Assembly: GCA_913058395.1 (NCBI GenBank)
Contig: CAJXQI010000027.1
Span: 1-47,032, forward strand
DNA: 47,032 bases
Source of the DNA: an uncultured Colwellia sp.
Lineage (GTDB): Bacteria; Pseudomonadota; Gammaproteobacteria; Enterobacterales; Alteromonadaceae
Direction of reading: 5' to 3'
The notes below the pieces were generated by a model. It did not search any database. It was not told the DNA's origin and saw only the letters and a list, made by a program, of their open reading frames with translations. The position numbers and the translations under genes are program-made. Numbering within the stretch: position 1 is the stretch's first letter; every line of letters starts with the position of its first letter. Below, one piece after another: positions 25,967 to 35,350 of the stretch.

Positions 25967-27808
25967 GTGATACGAATACTGTTGTGCATTTGTTTGAGTT
26001 ACTTTCTTGCTTTGTTGAGCCAAGCTACGGTGTTCGATGCCAAGACAAATTATCGTAAATTGCTCAATAACTATTACACGCAAGATAAGGAATCACTTAT
26101 TTATCAAGATGTTGTTAAGGTATCTCAAACTGTTGTTAATAATAGAAAAAAGTATAGTAGGGATATAGTTGCAAAAGCCTTTTCATTGCTATCAGATACC
26201 GCTTTTAACCGCGGAGATTTAGTCGTAGCGCTACAGTTTGCTCAATACGGTGTTAGCATTGAAAAGATAGCGGTAATGATCAAGCTTGATTTATTGTTGA
26301 AAGTAGCACGGGGATATTATTCTCAGGGAAAATATATCGAGTTAAGAGACATTTCTCAAGAAGCAGCATGGTTAGCTGAACAAGCTGGTAATATGAATTA
26401 CCACTTACAAGCAAGTGCTTACTCGGTGGTAGCATATGCTTTAAGTGCCGATTATACGTTAGCCGCAGCCGAGCTGAGTAAAGTTGAGCAATTATTGGCA
26501 CAAAATCAACATATCGTTGAGCAAGTTACTTTATTAGAAATACTGGCCGAAGCACACTTTTATTTGGCTGAATACGACAATGTAACTGAATTGCTAAATC
26601 GGGTATTAAAATTACGCGTTGAAATGTCAAAAATGAAAGGTGTGGCAAAAACCTATCATTTACTTGCTGAAGCATATTTTCAATTACATCAATATGATAA
26701 TGCTTATTACGCCTATTTTGAATCAAAGCAGTTTTCTTCGAAGTATGGTCTTAATATCCGTTCATCTTATGCTGAACTTGGTCTCGGAAAAGTATTATAT
26801 CAGCAACAAAATTTTACTCAGGCTAAAGAACACCTAGTTAGGGCATTGGCGATTTTTGAGCGTTATAATTTAACGCGTACCAAGCTTTCCACGCAAATTA
26901 TTCTGGCGAAAGTCTATTATGGTTTAAATGAGCCAGAGCAAGCTATTCGGTTTTTACTGCTAGCTGAGAATTTAGCTGAAAAAATAGTATTAACACCACA
27001 GCAAATAGAACTGTATTTGTTACTGTCAAAGTATTACCAATCAGGCAATCAATTGCAGCAAGTCGTTGCCGCACAACAGAAGTATATCGAGCTATATAAA
27101 ACCTTCAACCCGGGAGGTAATAAAAAAAGTGTCGTTGCTGCCACTGCAGCTAATACTAGTGATAAGACCCAAAAGTTAGCGTTGAACTTGGCGGAAAATA
27201 GTGAATTGAGTTTACGTTTTAGCAAAAAATTTCAGCGACAAAAATTACTCATTACAATACTAACGATAGTTCTTAGCTTATTGGCCTTGGTTTATGCTTT
27301 TAAACGTTTTCGTCGTTATAGAAAAAAATTACACCAGGGTTATGACGATGTCGAATTATCGAATAATCAGTTAGCGCGCCCCGTAAAAACAAAACAGTGG
27401 TATCAACAGCAATATAAAATTGCTCGAAAGTATCAATATAATATTTCAGTTGCTTATTTGGTGGTTGAAAACTGGCAAGAGCTTAGCTTTCATTTTAGTA
27501 CAAAAATATTAGACGACGTTTATCAAGCTATTGCTATTATTGTCAACGAACACCTCGAAGAAGAAGATTTTTCAGGTGAGATAAGTGCTGGTGAATATTT
27601 ATTTTTATGTCCGTATCAAAGTACAGAAGAAGTGCTAATTAAGCTGACACGGATTCAGCAGGCAATTAAGACGAGATTTTTTGCCAATTTAGGTGATTAT
27701 TCAGTTAAAATTAGTTTTTCAGTCGCTTCACCCAATATTCAAGATATTGATCCTTATGTTTTTCTTTCGCGTTTAAGTGATAATGCTGGTGCGGAACTTA
27801 GTGAGTAA
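25967..27808 (+). CDS. TPR membrane protein with degenerate GGDEF-like C-terminal domain
   Basis: The 613-residue product starts with a signal sequence (residues 2-20), then a periplasmic TPR region (about 60-390; recognisable repeats such as YLAEYDNVTELLNRVLKL and GKVLYQQQNFTQAKEHLVRAL), one span near 427-445 and a cytoplasmic domain of about 150 residues. That domain has a GGDEF-like layout, but the signature turn is SAGEYLFLCP (540-549) and no NxxxGHxxGD-like metal site is visible. It is therefore probably a non-catalytic sensor. The start is GTG 25967; no strong SD was seen. The next gene follows after 14 bases. Confidence 0.75.
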   Translation: MIRILLCICLSYFLALLSQATVFDAKTNYRKLLNNYYTQDKESLIYQDVVKVSQTVVNNRKKYSRDIVAKAFSLLSDTAFNRGDLVVALQFAQYGVSIEKIAVMIKLDLLLKVARGYYSQGKYIELRDISQEAAWLAEQAGNMNYHLQASAYSVVAYALSADYTLAAAELSKVEQLLAQNQHIVEQVTLLEILAEAHFYLAEYDNVTELLNRVLKLRVEMSKMKGVAKTYHLLAEAYFQLHQYDNAYYAYFESKQFSSKYGLNIRSSYAELGLGKVLYQQQNFTQAKEHLVRALAIFERYNLTRTKLSTQIILAKVYYGLNEPEQAIRFLLLAENLAEKIVLTPQQIELYLLLSKYYQSGNQLQQVVAAQQKYIELYKTFNPGGNKKSVVAATAANTSDKTQKLALNLAENSELSLRFSKKFQRQKLLITILTIVLSLLALVYAFKRFRRYRKKLHQGYDDVELSNNQLARPVKTKQWYQQQYKIARKYQYNISVAYLVVENWQELSFHFSTKILDDVYQAIAIIVNEHLEEEDFSGEISAGEYLFLCPYQSTEEVLIKLTRIQQAIKTRFFANLGDYSVKISFSVASPNIQDIDPYVFLSRLSDNAGAELSE

Positions 27809-27822
27809 TTATAGGTTAGAGA

Positions 27823-28302
27823 ATGATTTTTGTTTTAGTTATTATCGCGATATTTGTCGCAGTAAGTGTGTATTTCTTTTTCAAAGTTGAGAGTTTACAA
27901 CGTGAAATAATTCTTATGAAAAGGGAAATGACAAGTACAAAAAAAGAAAATAAGGTTTATGTGGAAGCGGTAGCTACTATTGCCCAACGTTATGAAGAAG
28001 TAGCGAAGAAAAAGCTGTTAGATTTAAGAAAAAATGAAGCTTTAGATACCAAAGTAATTGAAATAATAACCCCTATGGTTAACAACTACGCGATAATTTT
28101 TAATGATAGCATTCGTGCAAAAGGAAAGTTACAGTCGGCAGTTAAAAAAGTTTATGAAGGTTATCAAAAGGGTTCATACAAAACGTTTTCTAATCATATT
28201 GCACAATCAAACACCGAAATTAAAAGAGCCTGGTCAAGTAATAATATAAATGGCTGTATCATTATGGTTGACGCATTATTACAAAGTGAAAATAAAAAAT
28301 AA
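27823..28302 (+). CDS. Small membrane-anchored coiled-coil protein of unknown function
   Basis: I do not recognise the family. The 159-residue product has one N-terminal span (residues 2-20) and then a long charged helical region (VESLQREIILMKREMTSTKK, EEVAKKKLLDLRKNEALD), suggesting a coiled coil facing the cytoplasm. It follows the TPR/GGDEF-like gene by 14 bases on the same strand, so the two are likely an operon, and the proteins may work together at the membrane. Weak SD sequence AGGTTAGAG precedes the ATG. Confidence 0.7.
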   Translation: MIFVLVIIAIFVAVSVYFFFKVESLQREIILMKREMTSTKKENKVYVEAVATIAQRYEEVAKKKLLDLRKNEALDTKVIEIITPMVNNYAIIFNDSIRAKGKLQSAVKKVYEGYQKGSYKTFSNHIAQSNTEIKRAWSSNNINGCIIMVDALLQSENKK

Positions 28303-28362
28303 CTATTTAGAAGCTAAAAAAAAGTTAACACTCGAAAGAGAATTTTATTATCTAATCTTTGC

Positions 28363-28617
28363 TTATGGTCGAATAGAGATGTTTGGTGTGGTATCAATTT
28401 CACCATCTGAGCTTATGGTTGCAGCATTGTCATTACACATTAACACGGCGAGGTTGCCTGATTTGCTACTGCGAATAAAAGCTAAGTCGTAACCAAATTG
28501 AAGTAAGTTACTTGTAGCAAATTTTTGGGCAAGCGACAGTTTGTCCCACAAGTTTGATTGCTCTGGTATATATTGACGTCTTTCTAGTAATACTTCACGC
28601 TCAAGAACTGCTTGCAA
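28363..28617 (-). CDS. Conserved hypothetical small protein
   Basis: The 84-residue product looks like a true globular protein: REVLLERRQYIPEQ, WDKLSLAQKFATSNLLQFGYDLAFIRSSKSGNLAVLM and the end DGEIDTTPNISIRP are balanced and resemble a small conserved family of Alteromonadales whose name I cannot give. The start is TTG 28617 with GAGG five bases before it; no upstream ATG is in frame. It is convergent with the preceding gene. A plus-strand frame (28250-28492) overlaps it and seems to be its shadow. No function can be proposed. Confidence 0.6.
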   Translation of the reverse strand: MQAVLEREVLLERRQYIPEQSNLWDKLSLAQKFATSNLLQFGYDLAFIRSSKSGNLAVLMCNDNAATISSDGEIDTTPNISIRP

Positions 28618-28858
28618 AATAGCCTCGTTTTATTTTTTTATTAGTTTTCATAGCTACGATATAACGAAATCTATATCAGATTTTTATCAAGTGCAATACA
28701 AAATAACAATATATTGTCTAAAAATTCCTCAGGTAGACCAGTTTGATAATTAAAATAGCGTGAACGCATAGCTGTTATTAATCTAAAGCGTTATGAATTG
28801 TCATATTGCACGCTATAATGCTTGCAAGTCATAAGTATTAAATAAAATAAGAGTTTGT

Positions 28859-29716
28859 ATGAGTCAGGTGTTGAATGATTTAACGGCGCTATTGAAGTTA
28901 GAAGCAATAGAGCAAGGGATTTACCGGGGTGAAAGTCAGGATTTAGGCTTTCGTGCATTGTTTGGTGGTCAAGTAATGGGGCAGGCCCTGTCTGCGGCAC
29001 AGGAAACCGTTGCGGTAACTCATAATGTCCACTCATTACATTCATACTTTTTAAGACCTGGAGACGCAAGTAAGCCGGTCGTTTATCAAGTTGAAAAAAT
29101 TCGCGATGGTCGCAGTTTTAATACTAGACGGGTTAATGCTATTCAAAATGGTAAAGCTATTTTCTACATGACGGCTTCATTTCAACAGCAAGAAACTGGA
29201 TTTGATCATCAAGATGTGATGCCAGAAGTACCTGGTCCTGAAGGGTTAAAATCTTATACTGATTTTATTTTTGATAACCAAGCTGCGATTCCTGAAGAAA
29301 TTCGCGGTAAATTTTTATCAGAAAAACCGATAGAGATGAGGCCAGTGAAGCAATATAACTGGTTGAAGCCAGAAAAAACTGAAGCCAAATGTTATACGTG
29401 GATAAAGGCAAACGGTGAATTACCGGAAGACTTGCGTATTCATACTTACCTATTAGCTTATACCTCGGACTTTTCTTTTTTACCGACAGCGCTTTACCCG
29501 CACGGCGTTAGTTATTGGCATCCAAATTTTCAATTAGCAACGATTGACCATTCAATGTGGTTTCACCGCCCATTTCGTTTAGATGAGTGGTTACTTTATA
29601 GTATGGATAGCCCGTCAGCGAGCGGTGGCCGTGGGCTAGTCAAAGGACAAATATTCAATCGTGAAGGGTTATTAGTTGCATCCACTATGCAAGAGGGTGT
29701 TATGCGTCAGCGCTAG
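28859..29716 (+). CDS. tesB: Acyl-CoA thioesterase II TesB
   Basis: TesB is a double-hotdog thioesterase that hydrolyses medium- and long-chain acyl-CoA. The 285-residue product (E. coli 286) has FRALFGGQVMGQALSAA, HSLHSYFLRPGD, LAYTSDFSFLPTALYPHG with the catalytic aspartate region, SLDHSMWFHRPF-like IDHSMWFHRPFRLDEWLLY, and GRGLVKGQIFNREGLLVAS. AATAAGAG precedes the ATG. The last 17 bases overlap the 3' end of the convergent channel gene. Confidence 0.96.
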   Translation: MSQVLNDLTALLKLEAIEQGIYRGESQDLGFRALFGGQVMGQALSAAQETVAVTHNVHSLHSYFLRPGDASKPVVYQVEKIRDGRSFNTRRVNAIQNGKAIFYMTASFQQQETGFDHQDVMPEVPGPEGLKSYTDFIFDNQAAIPEEIRGKFLSEKPIEMRPVKQYNWLKPEKTEAKCYTWIKANGELPEDLRIHTYLLAYTSDFSFLPTALYPHGVSYWHPNFQLATIDHSMWFHRPFRLDEWLLYSMDSPSASGGRGLVKGQIFNREGLLVASTMQEGVMRQR

Positions 29717-30965
29717 TGTGCTGACTCTGCCAGTCGTAACCGCTTGGGTGTTGGAATATCCGTAAGTCAAACATTGGAGCCGCGGCATATAAGTGATCAA
29801 ATATATCTGCCTGTATGGCTTCATAATTTACCCAGTTTTTATCATTACTAAAGAAGTATAGTTCTAGTGGTAAGCCAACCTCAGTAGACGGTAGTTGTCT
29901 TACCATACAGGTCATTTCTTGATGAACTTTTGTATGTTGTCTTAAATAGGCTGTGATATAGGCTCTAAATGTGCCTATATTGGTTAATTGTCGACTATTT
30001 ATCGTTGTTCTACCTGTTAAGTTCCCAATGGCTTTATCTGCACTTTCTTGAGATATCTCTTGTTGCTTTCCTGTTAAATAATCACTAATTAATTGCACCG
30101 ATTGTAGTGCTTTAATTTGTTCTTGGTTATAAAAGTGAATGCTGCGTACATCAATAACAATTGAACGTTTAATGCGTCGTCCGCCAGAATTAAGCATGCC
30201 TCGCCAGTTTTTAAATGAACCACTAGTTAATGCGTAGGTCGGTACGGTGGTAATGGTATTGTCAAAGTTTTTCACTTTTACGGTATTTAAACCGATTTCT
30301 AATACATCGCCATCAGCGCCATATTTAGGTAACTCGATCCAATCGCCAGGGGCGACCATTTTATTGGCTGAAATTTGAATACTAGCGACTAAGCCTTTAA
30401 TAGTGTCTTGGAAAACTAAAATCAGCACTGCAGTTAATGCACCTAAACCACTGAGTAAATATAATGGTGAACGGTCTAAAACTAACGATATAGCTAAAAT
30501 ACTTGCCACTAAATACACTACAAGCTTGATGACTTGTAAGGTTGAATTTAATGGTAAATAGCGTTCACTTGCTTTTTGTCGATAGGCGCTATTAATAACA
30601 TTGAGTACCGAGCTGATACTACGAGCAATTTGGAAACAAATCGCGACCTTGGCAAAAATGATGATAACGTTAGCAAGTAGTGATTCAGCGTCAATAAATA
30701 TTGGCGTGAGCAATAACAACAAAACAAAAGGCACAAGCAAAGCGATACGAGAAAATACCTGATGATCGAATAATAAATCATCCCAAGTATTTTTTGATGC
30801 CGTAATTAGTTTATGAATAATGACCAAAACTTGATGTTTTGTTAGGTAAAAGCTAATGCTACATAACAGTAAAATTACCGCACAGCCTATAACAGCTGTG
30901 CTTAAGGCAATGTAAGGTGTCGCCATGCCTTGCTCAGTTAACCATGATGTAATAATTGCTTGCAT
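29700..30965 (-). CDS. ybdG: Mechanosensitive channel, YbdG type
   Basis: The MscS-family product of 421 residues (E. coli YbdG 415) should open under membrane tension and protect against osmotic downshock. It has N-terminal spans near 17-42, 70-88 and 96-115, then the pore helix region LLSGLGALTAVLILVFQDTIKGLVASI and the beta domain APGDWIELPKYGADGDVLEIGLNTVKVKNFDNTITTVPTYAL; shorter motif: FKNWRGMLNSGGRRIKRSI, characteristic of YbdG. Its ATG overlaps the stop of the acyltransferase gene by one base (TAATG), so the two are translated together. Confidence 0.9.
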   Translation of the reverse strand: MQAIITSWLTEQGMATPYIALSTAVIGCAVILLLCSISFYLTKHQVLVIIHKLITASKNTWDDLLFDHQVFSRIALLVPFVLLLLLTPIFIDAESLLANVIIIFAKVAICFQIARSISSVLNVINSAYRQKASERYLPLNSTLQVIKLVVYLVASILAISLVLDRSPLYLLSGLGALTAVLILVFQDTIKGLVASIQISANKMVAPGDWIELPKYGADGDVLEIGLNTVKVKNFDNTITTVPTYALTSGSFKNWRGMLNSGGRRIKRSIVIDVRSIHFYNQEQIKALQSVQLISDYLTGKQQEISQESADKAIGNLTGRTTINSRQLTNIGTFRAYITAYLRQHTKVHQEMTCMVRQLPSTEVGLPLELYFFSNDKNWVNYEAIQADIFDHLYAAAPMFDLRIFQHPSGYDWQSQHTSADA

Positions 30966-31870
30966 TAAAATTCCCTTTTGGCTTTTTCCTCAAGTTGCAG
31001 CATTTTCTGATCTTTATCAAGCCAAAGTTGGTTTACCCACTTTTGAAATTGTATTTTATAGGCACGATCATTGACGTAATCACCTTTAAGCGATTCATCA
31101 ATGTCTTGAGTTTCGATACAAATATCAACTTGTTTGACACGCCCCGTTAAAAAATCAAAAAAGCTTGGCGTACCACCCGGATAATAAATTGTCACGTTTA
31201 CTACTTTACTAAGGTTTCCTTTCATCGCCTGTAAAACAAAGCCAATACCACCTGCCTTTGGTTTTAATAATCGTTGGAAAGGTGAATTTTGTTTTTTATG
31301 CTTTTCATTGGTAAAGCGTGTCCCTTCGATGAAATTCATTACACTGACTGGCTTGTGCTTAAATTTCTCACAGGCTTTTTTCGTCGTTTCAATATCTTTA
31401 CCTTTTAAATGTGGATTCTTTTTTAAAAAGTGCTGGCTATAGCGTTTCATAAACGGAAAATCGAGCGCCCACCATGCTAAACCTAACAAAGGTACGTAAA
31501 TGAGTTCTCTTTTTAGAAAGAATTTTAAAAAAGGAATTCTGCCATGAAAAATTCGCTGTAAAACTACTATATCTACCCAGCTTTGATGATTACTGATCAC
31601 TAGGTACCAGTCTTTCATTTTTAGCTTTTCTAACCCCGTGACTTGAAATGTTGTTTTAGTGAACAATTTTTGATTAAAGGTATTAAATAGCACCCAATTA
31701 CTTGCCATTTGGTCGAGTAAATAGCTAAAAAACTTTTGCCACAATTTTAGCGGTACTAATGCTTTTAATAATGAACATATAAGTATGGGGATTAACCACA
31801 GTATGGTATTAGCAATGTATATAACAAAAGAGATACAGCCGATAATGGGCGCAGGTAAGAAATGTAGCAT
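30965..31870 (-). CDS. yihG: 1-acylglycerol-3-phosphate acyltransferase-like protein, YihG type
   Basis: This PlsC-family membrane acyltransferase probably acylates lysophosphatidic acid or a related lipid. The 301-residue product has N-terminal spans (about 10-40), the catalytic HX4D motif NHQSWVD, the FLKRELIYVPLLGLAWWALDFPFMKRY region, and the substrate motif NFIEGTRFT (EGTR). YihG of E. coli (310 residues) is the nearest match by recall; YihG is linked to branched or polyunsaturated chain incorporation, which is inferred here. It is co-translated with the YbdG-type channel. Confidence 0.85.
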   Translation of the reverse strand: MLHFLPAPIIGCISFVIYIANTILWLIPILICSLLKALVPLKLWQKFFSYLLDQMASNWVLFNTFNQKLFTKTTFQVTGLEKLKMKDWYLVISNHQSWVDIVVLQRIFHGRIPFLKFFLKRELIYVPLLGLAWWALDFPFMKRYSQHFLKKNPHLKGKDIETTKKACEKFKHKPVSVMNFIEGTRFTNEKHKKQNSPFQRLLKPKAGGIGFVLQAMKGNLSKVVNVTIYYPGGTPSFFDFLTGRVKQVDICIETQDIDESLKGDYVNDRAYKIQFQKWVNQLWLDKDQKMLQLEEKAKREF

Positions 31871-32014
31871 AAAACAAAAACCAAATAATTGAGAGCATAA
31901 TTACTGGTTATAATCTTAATGGGTTTTACGCTTGTTTTCAGTAAAAATCGTTAAAAATTAGTAATCGATTAATAAAATAAACGTAGCGTAATTATTTGCA
32001 TTGAAGCGGTTAAT

Positions 32015-32030
32015 TGTGATGAAAGTCACA
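32015..32030. promoter_or_regulatory. Perfect CRP-type binding site in the 446-bp spacer before proB
   Basis: TGTGA-TGAAAG-TCACA fits both half-sites of the CRP consensus exactly, with flanking T and A as in strong sites. It lies 145 bases upstream of the acyltransferase start (minus) and about 287 bases upstream of proB (plus). On the minus strand AATAAT (31996-31991) is a -10-like hexamer about 29-34 bases from the site centre, near the class II distance, but this is weak. Other parts of 31871-32316 are AT-rich, with no gene I can support. Confidence 0.65.
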
Positions 32031-32316
32031 AAAGTAACCTTTGAACTATGCTCTTTCAGCGTTTTTATTGCTAATCATCAATCGTTGTTTGCCTTTGCAA
32101 GGTGAAAACAAGTTGGATAAAAACGCATCATTATTTTATTGCTAATGACAATTATCAAATAATTGACCATATTAGGATAGTAAAATCATTACTTAAGCGT
32201 ACTAATTCCATTAAGCAGTAGAAAATAGCAAACAAGTCTAGATTAAATGCAAAAGTTGATTGCAAATTAACCATCATTCAAGGCAAGCTTAATGAATACC
32301 AAATAAAGGAGTTGTA

Positions 32317-33414
32317 ATGAAGTTTAATCGTGCAGTTATTAAGGTGGGCAGTGCTTTGGTTTCTCCAGACGCCAAAGGATGTAGTGGCAAGTATTTACTT
32401 GCAATCGCTCGCTTTATTACACAATGCCAACAAGCAGGTAAAGAAATAATTCTGGTCTCATCTGGTAGCGTTGCTGCTGGCAGAAGTTTAATTACGCACG
32501 GTTCTCCTAATCCCTCAATACCCACAAAACAGGCTATGGCAGCCGTTGGTCAAATGCAAATGATGGCAAATTGGCAGCGATTTTTTGATGTGCCATGCAG
32601 CCAATTATTGATTACTCATGGTGACTTGAAAGACCGAGAGCGTTATATCAGTATCAAAAATACCTTAAGAATATTGCTGGCTAATGGCGTTATCCCCATT
32701 GTTAATGAAAATGATACCGTCGCAACTGATGAACTAAAAGTTGGTGACAATGACAACTTAGCCGCTTTGGTTGCTTTAGTTAGTGAAGCTGATAGTTTAT
32801 TTATATTAAGCGATGTAGATGGTGTTTATGACCAAGACCCGCGCATAAACCCGCAAGCAAAATTACTGCCTGAAATTAGTGAAATAGACGAGTCCGTTTA
32901 CGCTATGGCAGGGGCTACCAATAACCATATTGCTACTGGCGGGATGAAAACTAAAATTCAAGCGGCGGAAAAGGCGGTAGAAAACGGCATTGAAACCTAT
33001 ATTTTAAATGGTAGCCGTGGTGATGTTTTTGAAAAAATTCTGCAAGGTAATAACCCAGGCACACACTTTATTGCCAAGCAAGGGGCAACACGTGCGCGTA
33101 AGCACTGGCTCAAGCATACGCTTAAAAGCAATGGTAAAGTACAGTTAGATACTGGCGCGGTAAATGCGTTGATGAATAAAGGTGCTTCTTTATTGCCATC
33201 CGGCATCATCGAAGTCACGGGTACGTTTAACGCTGGAGATTGTATTGACATTTTTGACAGTAATAATGGTCAACATATTGCGAAAGGTATCAGCCAATAC
33301 AGTTACCGTGATTTAAAACGTATTCAAGGTAAAAACAGTGATGACATTGTTGCTTTACTCGGCTGCTGTCCAAGTAAAGTCGTTATTCACCGTGACGATA
33401 TGGTCGTTGTCTAG
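32317..33414 (+). CDS. proB: Glutamate 5-kinase ProB
   Basis: ProB phosphorylates glutamate in proline synthesis. The 365-residue product (E. coli 367) has the amino-acid kinase domain (AVIKVGSALV, VSSGSVAAGR, IPIVNENDTVATDELKVGDNDNLAA, LSDVDGVYDQDPR) and a C-terminal PUA domain from about residue 275 (GKVQLDTGAVNALMNKGASLLPSGI). AAAGGAG stands six bases before ATG 32317. The stop is 31 bases before proA. Feedback by proline is the family rule. Confidence 0.97.
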   Translation: MKFNRAVIKVGSALVSPDAKGCSGKYLLAIARFITQCQQAGKEIILVSSGSVAAGRSLITHGSPNPSIPTKQAMAAVGQMQMMANWQRFFDVPCSQLLITHGDLKDRERYISIKNTLRILLANGVIPIVNENDTVATDELKVGDNDNLAALVALVSEADSLFILSDVDGVYDQDPRINPQAKLLPEISEIDESVYAMAGATNNHIATGGMKTKIQAAEKAVENGIETYILNGSRGDVFEKILQGNNPGTHFIAKQGATRARKHWLKHTLKSNGKVQLDTGAVNALMNKGASLLPSGIIEVTGTFNAGDCIDIFDSNNGQHIAKGISQYSYRDLKRIQGKNSDDIVALLGCCPSKVVIHRDDMVVV

Positions 33415-33445
33415 CCACAGTAAATTAATAGGTAGAGTAAAAATA

Positions 33446-34693
33446 ATGTTTGATATTGCAAAAAGTGCGGTGTTGGCAAAACAAGCCGCGTTAACCGTTG
33501 CCCAGCTAACTAGCCTTGAAAAAAATGACTTATTATTGAAAATGGCTGATGCCATTGTTGCCAGTAGCGCGACAATTATTGTTGAAAACGCAAAAGATAT
33601 TGAGGCTGGTAGAGCCAAAGGCTTATCGTCAGCGATGCTTGATAGGTTGCTGCTCACTGAACAAGCTATTAACGATATTGCTGACGCTATTCGAGAGATT
33701 GTACGATTAGATGATCCTATTGGTCATATCAGTAATATGACTTTAAGACCAAATGGCATACAAGTAGGGAAAATGCGTATTCCATTGGGCGTTATCGCGA
33801 TGATTTATGAAGCACGTCCTAATGTTACTGCTGAATCGGCTGCGTTATGTTTAAAATCAGGTAATGCCGTGATCTTGCGCGGTGGCTCTGAAGCTATTCA
33901 TAGTAATATTGCTTTAGCAAAATGTTTACACCAGGTATTAGAGCAAGCCAATATTGATAAAAATTGCATTACCGTCATCCCTGATACCAGTCGTGACGTT
34001 ATTGAATTATTATTAAAGCAACGGGCAACTATTGATTTAGTGATCCCGCGTGGTGGTGAAGGTTTGATACGCTATGTTACTGAGCATAGCCAAATCCCGG
34101 TGATTCAACACTTTAAAGGTGTTTGTCACTTATATATTGATAAATATGCTGATGTTGAAAAAGCGCTAAATATATTAGTGAATGGAAAAACTCAACGACC
34201 AAGTGCCTGTAACGCGTTAGAAACAGTATTAGTACATGGTGAAATCGCTGATGAACTGTTACCAAAAATGGCTGCGGCACTGTTACCTGCTCAGGTTAAA
34301 GTTCATGCCTGTAGTGAGAGTATTAGCTCTTTTGCTAATGCAGAAATTGCTACTGAAGCCGACTTTCAAGCGGAATACTTAGCACAAGAAATTGCAGTGA
34401 AAGTTGTCGCAAATTTTGCGCAGGCTATTGAGCATATTCAAGCCTACAGTTCAGATCATACCGAGGTTATTGTGACGCAAGACACTTCGCGCAGTCAGCG
34501 TTTTGTTCGCAGTATTAATTCGTCGGTGGTGATGGTTAATGCGTCTTCACGTTTTTCTGATGGTGGTCAGCTTGGTCTTGGTTCTGAAATTGGTATTTCT
34601 ACCAGCAAACTACATGCCTATGGACCTATGGGCTTAACGGCATTGACCACTGAAAAATTTGTTGTGTTAGGTGATGGGCAAATTAGAGGTTAA
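33446..34693 (+). CDS. proA: Gamma-glutamyl phosphate reductase ProA
   Basis: ProA reduces glutamyl-5-phosphate to the semialdehyde. From ATG 33446 it has 415 residues (E. coli 417). A longer in-frame extension would overlap proB and does not match the family. Recognisable parts are PLGVIAMIYEARPNVT, ALCLKSGNAVILRGGSEA, the catalytic cysteine in GKTQRPSACNALETVL, and SSRFSDGGQLGLGSEIGIST. GGTAGAG before the ATG may serve as SD. The gene ends at a strong hairpin. Confidence 0.97.
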   Translation: MFDIAKSAVLAKQAALTVAQLTSLEKNDLLLKMADAIVASSATIIVENAKDIEAGRAKGLSSAMLDRLLLTEQAINDIADAIREIVRLDDPIGHISNMTLRPNGIQVGKMRIPLGVIAMIYEARPNVTAESAALCLKSGNAVILRGGSEAIHSNIALAKCLHQVLEQANIDKNCITVIPDTSRDVIELLLKQRATIDLVIPRGGEGLIRYVTEHSQIPVIQHFKGVCHLYIDKYADVEKALNILVNGKTQRPSACNALETVLVHGEIADELLPKMAAALLPAQVKVHACSESISSFANAEIATEADFQAEYLAQEIAVKVVANFAQAIEHIQAYSSDHTEVIVTQDTSRSQRFVRSINSSVVMVNASSRFSDGGQLGLGSEIGISTSKLHAYGPMGLTALTTEKFVVLGDGQIRG

Positions 34694-34714
34694 GCTTAAT
34701 TTTGCATATTGGTA

Positions 34715-34752
34715 AAGTCAGTGACGATAATAGGTAGTATCGTCGCTGACTT
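34715..34752. terminator. Hairpin between proA and the convergent 34791 gene
   Basis: AAGTCAGTGACGATA (34715-34729) pairs with TATCGTCGCTGACTT (34738-34752), 15 pairs with one G-T, and an eight-base loop. The T run is short, but position between convergent genes supports a terminator for both. Confidence 0.75.
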
Positions 34753-34790
34753 ATAATAAGTGGCTTTTATAAGAAGAGGTATAGTGTCAA

Positions 34791-35186
34791 CTAATGCATT
34801 TTATGACGGCTTTTAGTGGGTTTTTGTTTAGGGCTATTCAGTTGTAATCGGTCTGGCCAACGTCCTTCATGCTCTCGCATGCATGACTCTTCACTATCAA
34901 AATGTATATTTTGACGCACATTCTTTAGTACAACACCGACTTTCAATAGTTGCTTTTGAATGGTTTGACGTAACTGTTCATCTAACGATGCTTCTTTCAT
35001 CGCGATAATTTCATCATCAGTTTCAAATACACAGGTCACCACTAAACTCGCGGGGAAGTTGGTATAATTAGCGCGATGCGTTAACCAAGAAAAGCCCTTA
35101 ACTTCATGCAAAGAGTTTTCGCAAGCGATGGTTAATGCTTTACATACGTTGTTATCGAGCTTTTGTGTGGTTTTGTTAAGTTTCAT
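34791..35186 (-). CDS. Conserved hypothetical protein
   Basis: The 131-residue product has VCKALTIACENSLHEVKGFSWLTHRANYTNFPASLVVTCVFET, then an acidic-helical part and HFDSEESCMREHEGRW near the end, with a basic K/R-rich tail (KQKPTKSRHK). Homologues in Shewanella and Vibrio exist by recall and are sometimes labelled as Fis-like regulators, with no sequence support for that. No signal or span is present. The function is unknown. GAAAGGAAAGA before the ATG is a good SD region. Confidence 0.6.
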   Translation of the reverse strand: MKLNKTTQKLDNNVCKALTIACENSLHEVKGFSWLTHRANYTNFPASLVVTCVFETDDEIIAMKEASLDEQLRQTIQKQLLKVGVVLKNVRQNIHFDSEESCMREHEGRWPDRLQLNSPKQKPTKSRHKMH

Positions 35187-35350
35187 TTTTTCTTTCCTTT
35201 CTAAAAATGATGTTATTTATGAGTGATAAATTTCATCAGTTACGTTGAATGTTTCAATTTTAATTACTTCGTAGATGCATTGCTACTTGTTAGCTTATTT
35301 ACATTAATAGTGCTAATTTTATTAGTGTTATCAGCAATGTTTGGAATGGA

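Noticed and set aside
28250-28492. Plus-strand frame of 80 codons
   Set aside because: It overlaps both the end of the coiled-coil gene and the 84-residue minus-strand gene, and the composition of the minus product is far more protein-like.
32971-33445. Longer ProA start overlapping proB
   Set aside because: An in-frame ATG at 33338 would add 36 residues unlike the family; the N terminus MFDIAKSAVLAKQAAL at 33446 fits.
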